From: CAYLHB01 sp041908795
GTDB taxonomy: Bacteria; Patescibacteriota; Minisyncoccia; Phycocordibacterales; UBA12088
NCBI GenBank assembly: GCA_041908795.1
Contig: JAYRER010000002.1
Coordinates: 1 to 14,909 of the forward strand
DNA: 14,909 nucleotides
Reading direction: 5' to 3'
The notes under the pieces are model-generated. The model had not been told where the DNA came from. It did no database searches and saw only the letters and a program-made list of their open reading frames with translations. Positions 13,853 through 14,909 of the stretch are shown piece by piece; positions within the stretch are counted from its first letter, which is position 1; each line of letters starts with the position of its first letter. The position numbers and the translations under genes are program-made.

Positions 13853-14284
13853 CTAGCCTCCAAAGAGCATGGAAGACCCTCCAAGGAGGACCAGTAGAAT
13901 TCCCGGCAGTTTTTGGAGCTTGGTGGGCATCGCCCAGACAAGGAGCGCTCCCAGTACCACCGCTCCTCCGTTGAGTGCGGAAACTCCGTACTGGCTCACG
14001 ACTCCCTGGAAGAGTGGGAAGTTTGCGCTTCCCAGCACCAAGATACCGAGAACCAACGTTCCCCAAAACAAGAGGAAAGTGGGGGCTGTAAACCTACGCT
14101 TTGGTTTGCTCGACGTTGTTTCTTGGTTTACAGGTTTGCTGGTGTGTGAAACAATTCCGCGCACCAGAAACCAGAGTATTGTGAGAGCGAGCACTATTCC
14201 CACATAGGGAAGAATACTGGCAATCTCTATGGCTGCTATCCAGTTTTGTAATTTTTGTAGTTGAGTAACGGGCTCCGGCTCCAT
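13853..14284 (-). CDS. Four-helix membrane protein coupled to the SPFH gene, function unknown
   Basis: The 143-residue protein has a short hydrophilic start, then hydrophobic segments at about 21-43, 68-86, 102-119 and 124-142. A basic, Ser/Thr-rich loop lies between the first and second helices (T-S-K-P through K-P-K-R-R). It ends in a Gly-rich L-L-G-G-S-S-M-L-F-G-G. Its ATG shares one base with the TAA of the SPFH gene (TAATG), so translation of the two is probably coupled and the products likely work together. SPFH proteins are often paired with NfeD membrane proteins, but I see no soluble OB-fold-like domain here, so NfeD is unlikely. The protein is not one I recognise. It is followed by a terminator and is the last gene of its operon. 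Confidence 0.78.
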   Translation of the reverse strand: MEPEPVTQLQKLQNWIAAIEIASILPYVGIVLALTILWFLVRGIVSHTSKPVNQETTSSKPKRRFTAPTFLLFWGTLVLGILVLGSANFPLFQGVVSQYGVSALNGGAVVLGALLVWAMPTKLQKLPGILLVLLGGSSMLFGG

Positions 14285-14909
14285 TATTCTCTCTCCTTCG
14301 TCAGTTTCTGGAGCTCGGCGAGCGTCGCTTGTGCAACAGGATCGCCGCCTCCCTTACCGAGGTTCAGAAACACCGTCCCTCCCTCTGCGGCCGCAGTCTC
14401 AATGGCTTGATGCAGACTCATTTCCACACCAACATCTTTATATGTTGCTGCCGCTTTACCACGCCTTTCGATTACATCCGCTTCGCCCTTCGCTTCGGCT
14501 TCGTACTTAATCAGTGTTGCTTTCCCCTGCGCTTTCGCAACAGCCTCCGCTGTGAGCGCACTGCGCTCCACATCGGTATCGGCAATCTGAAGGTAGCCAG
14601 GCACTTGGGTCGTGATTACCTTGATGCCAATCCCTACTTCAACAGCCGTGGCAATTTCTTGTTGAACTTGTTCTGCAATCGAGCCTCGGGAGGTATCAGC
14701 ATCGCCACCCAAGAGGTCAAACACGCTTATCTTTTTACCCACCTGAATTGCCGCATGACTAACCCGCTGGCTAAACAGTCGCTCCCAGCGATCCCTTCCA
14801 AACATCATTTGGTCAGGGTTTACCGCTGCAAGCTCGAAGGTGAAAGGTAGGGTTACGTTGTAGCGGTCTTCGGTGACGATTGTAACAATCACCGCCCACG
14901 CAAACGGAC
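14284..14909 (-). CDS. SPFH/band 7 domain protein, C-terminal part (cut by right edge)
   Basis: The frame is open to the window edge, so the N-terminus is missing and at least 208 residues remain. The visible start resembles the end of a band 7 fold (T-E-D-R-Y-N-V-T-L-P-F-T-F-E, then D-R-W-E-R-L-F). It continues with a helical region of alternating charge and Ala (A-E-A-V-A-K-A-Q-G-K-A, A-E-A-K-G-E-A-D-V-I-E-R-R-G-K-A), typical of the coiled coil after SPFH domains in stomatin- and flotillin-like proteins. Such proteins form oligomeric scaffolds or cages on membranes and may control proteases or membrane domains. The C-terminus is short and Lys/Glu-rich. A GTG at 14892 is an internal codon of the longer frame, not a likely start. 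Which SPFH subfamily it is cannot be told without the N-terminus. Confidence 0.82.
   Translation of the reverse strand, partial: PFAWAVIVTIVTEDRYNVTLPFTFELAAVNPDQMMFGRDRWERLFSQRVSHAAIQVGKKISVFDLLGGDADTSRGSIAEQVQQEIATAVEVGIGIKVITTQVPGYLQIADTDVERSALTAEAVAKAQGKATLIKYEAEAKGEADVIERRGKAAATYKDVGVEMSLHQAIETAAAEGGTVFLNLGKGGGDPVAQATLAELQKLTKERE

Overview
The window looks like a piece of a Candidate Phyla Radiation (Patescibacteria) chromosome, most likely a Parcubacteria-type lineage. The main reason is a long plus-strand operon whose order (VirB6/TrbL-like membrane protein, small helical protein, PrgI, separate VirB4 N-terminal protein, VirB4 ATPase, large Ig-like surface protein, pilin-like protein, anchored propeller-like protein) and sequence motifs I recognise from CPR genomes. 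A short KhpB/Jag without the extra N-terminal domain, scarce Shine-Dalgarno sequences and very tight gene packing fit this. No rRNA or other taxonomic marker is present, so the assignment is inference.

Layout. 1-83 (minus): apparent N-terminus of an IS30-like transposase running off the left edge. 135-163: a TTGACA/TAGAAA promoter facing right, followed by a small Cys-containing lipoprotein-like gene (199-435) and a hairpin (443-471). 615-11895 (plus): ten genes with gaps of 1 to 53 bases, probably one operon, encoding a type IV secretion-like envelope machine. It has a VirB2-like pilin, a VirB3-like PrgI, a VirB4 split over two genes, a VirB6-like channel protein and several exported or anchored proteins with no settled function. 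No relaxase, VirD4 coupling protein, VirB11 ATPase or VirB7/8/9/10 core component is recognisable, so it need not be a conjugation system. 11873-13762 (minus): the conserved housekeeping cluster rpmH-rnpA-yidC-khpB/jag, convergent with the operon and overlapping its last gene by 23 bases. 13853-14909 (minus): a four-helix membrane protein preceded by the C-terminal part of an SPFH/band 7 protein cut by the right edge. They are separated from rpmH by a strong terminator that abuts the rpmH promoter.

How the parts may work together. The secretion-like proteins share similar export signals (cleavage after Ala, then Gln or Glu). They could be delivered by Sec, with the neighbouring YidC available to insert membrane components, and assembled around the VirB6-like channel with VirB4 supplying ATP-driven work and the pilin forming the extracellular filament or channel. 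This is inferred from families, not shown by the sequence. No stretch longer than 300 bases lacks a gene. The largest gene-free gaps (436-614 and 13483-13624) hold a hairpin and an AT-rich 7-base tandem repeat respectively. I saw no tRNA, rRNA, CRISPR array or convincing origin.
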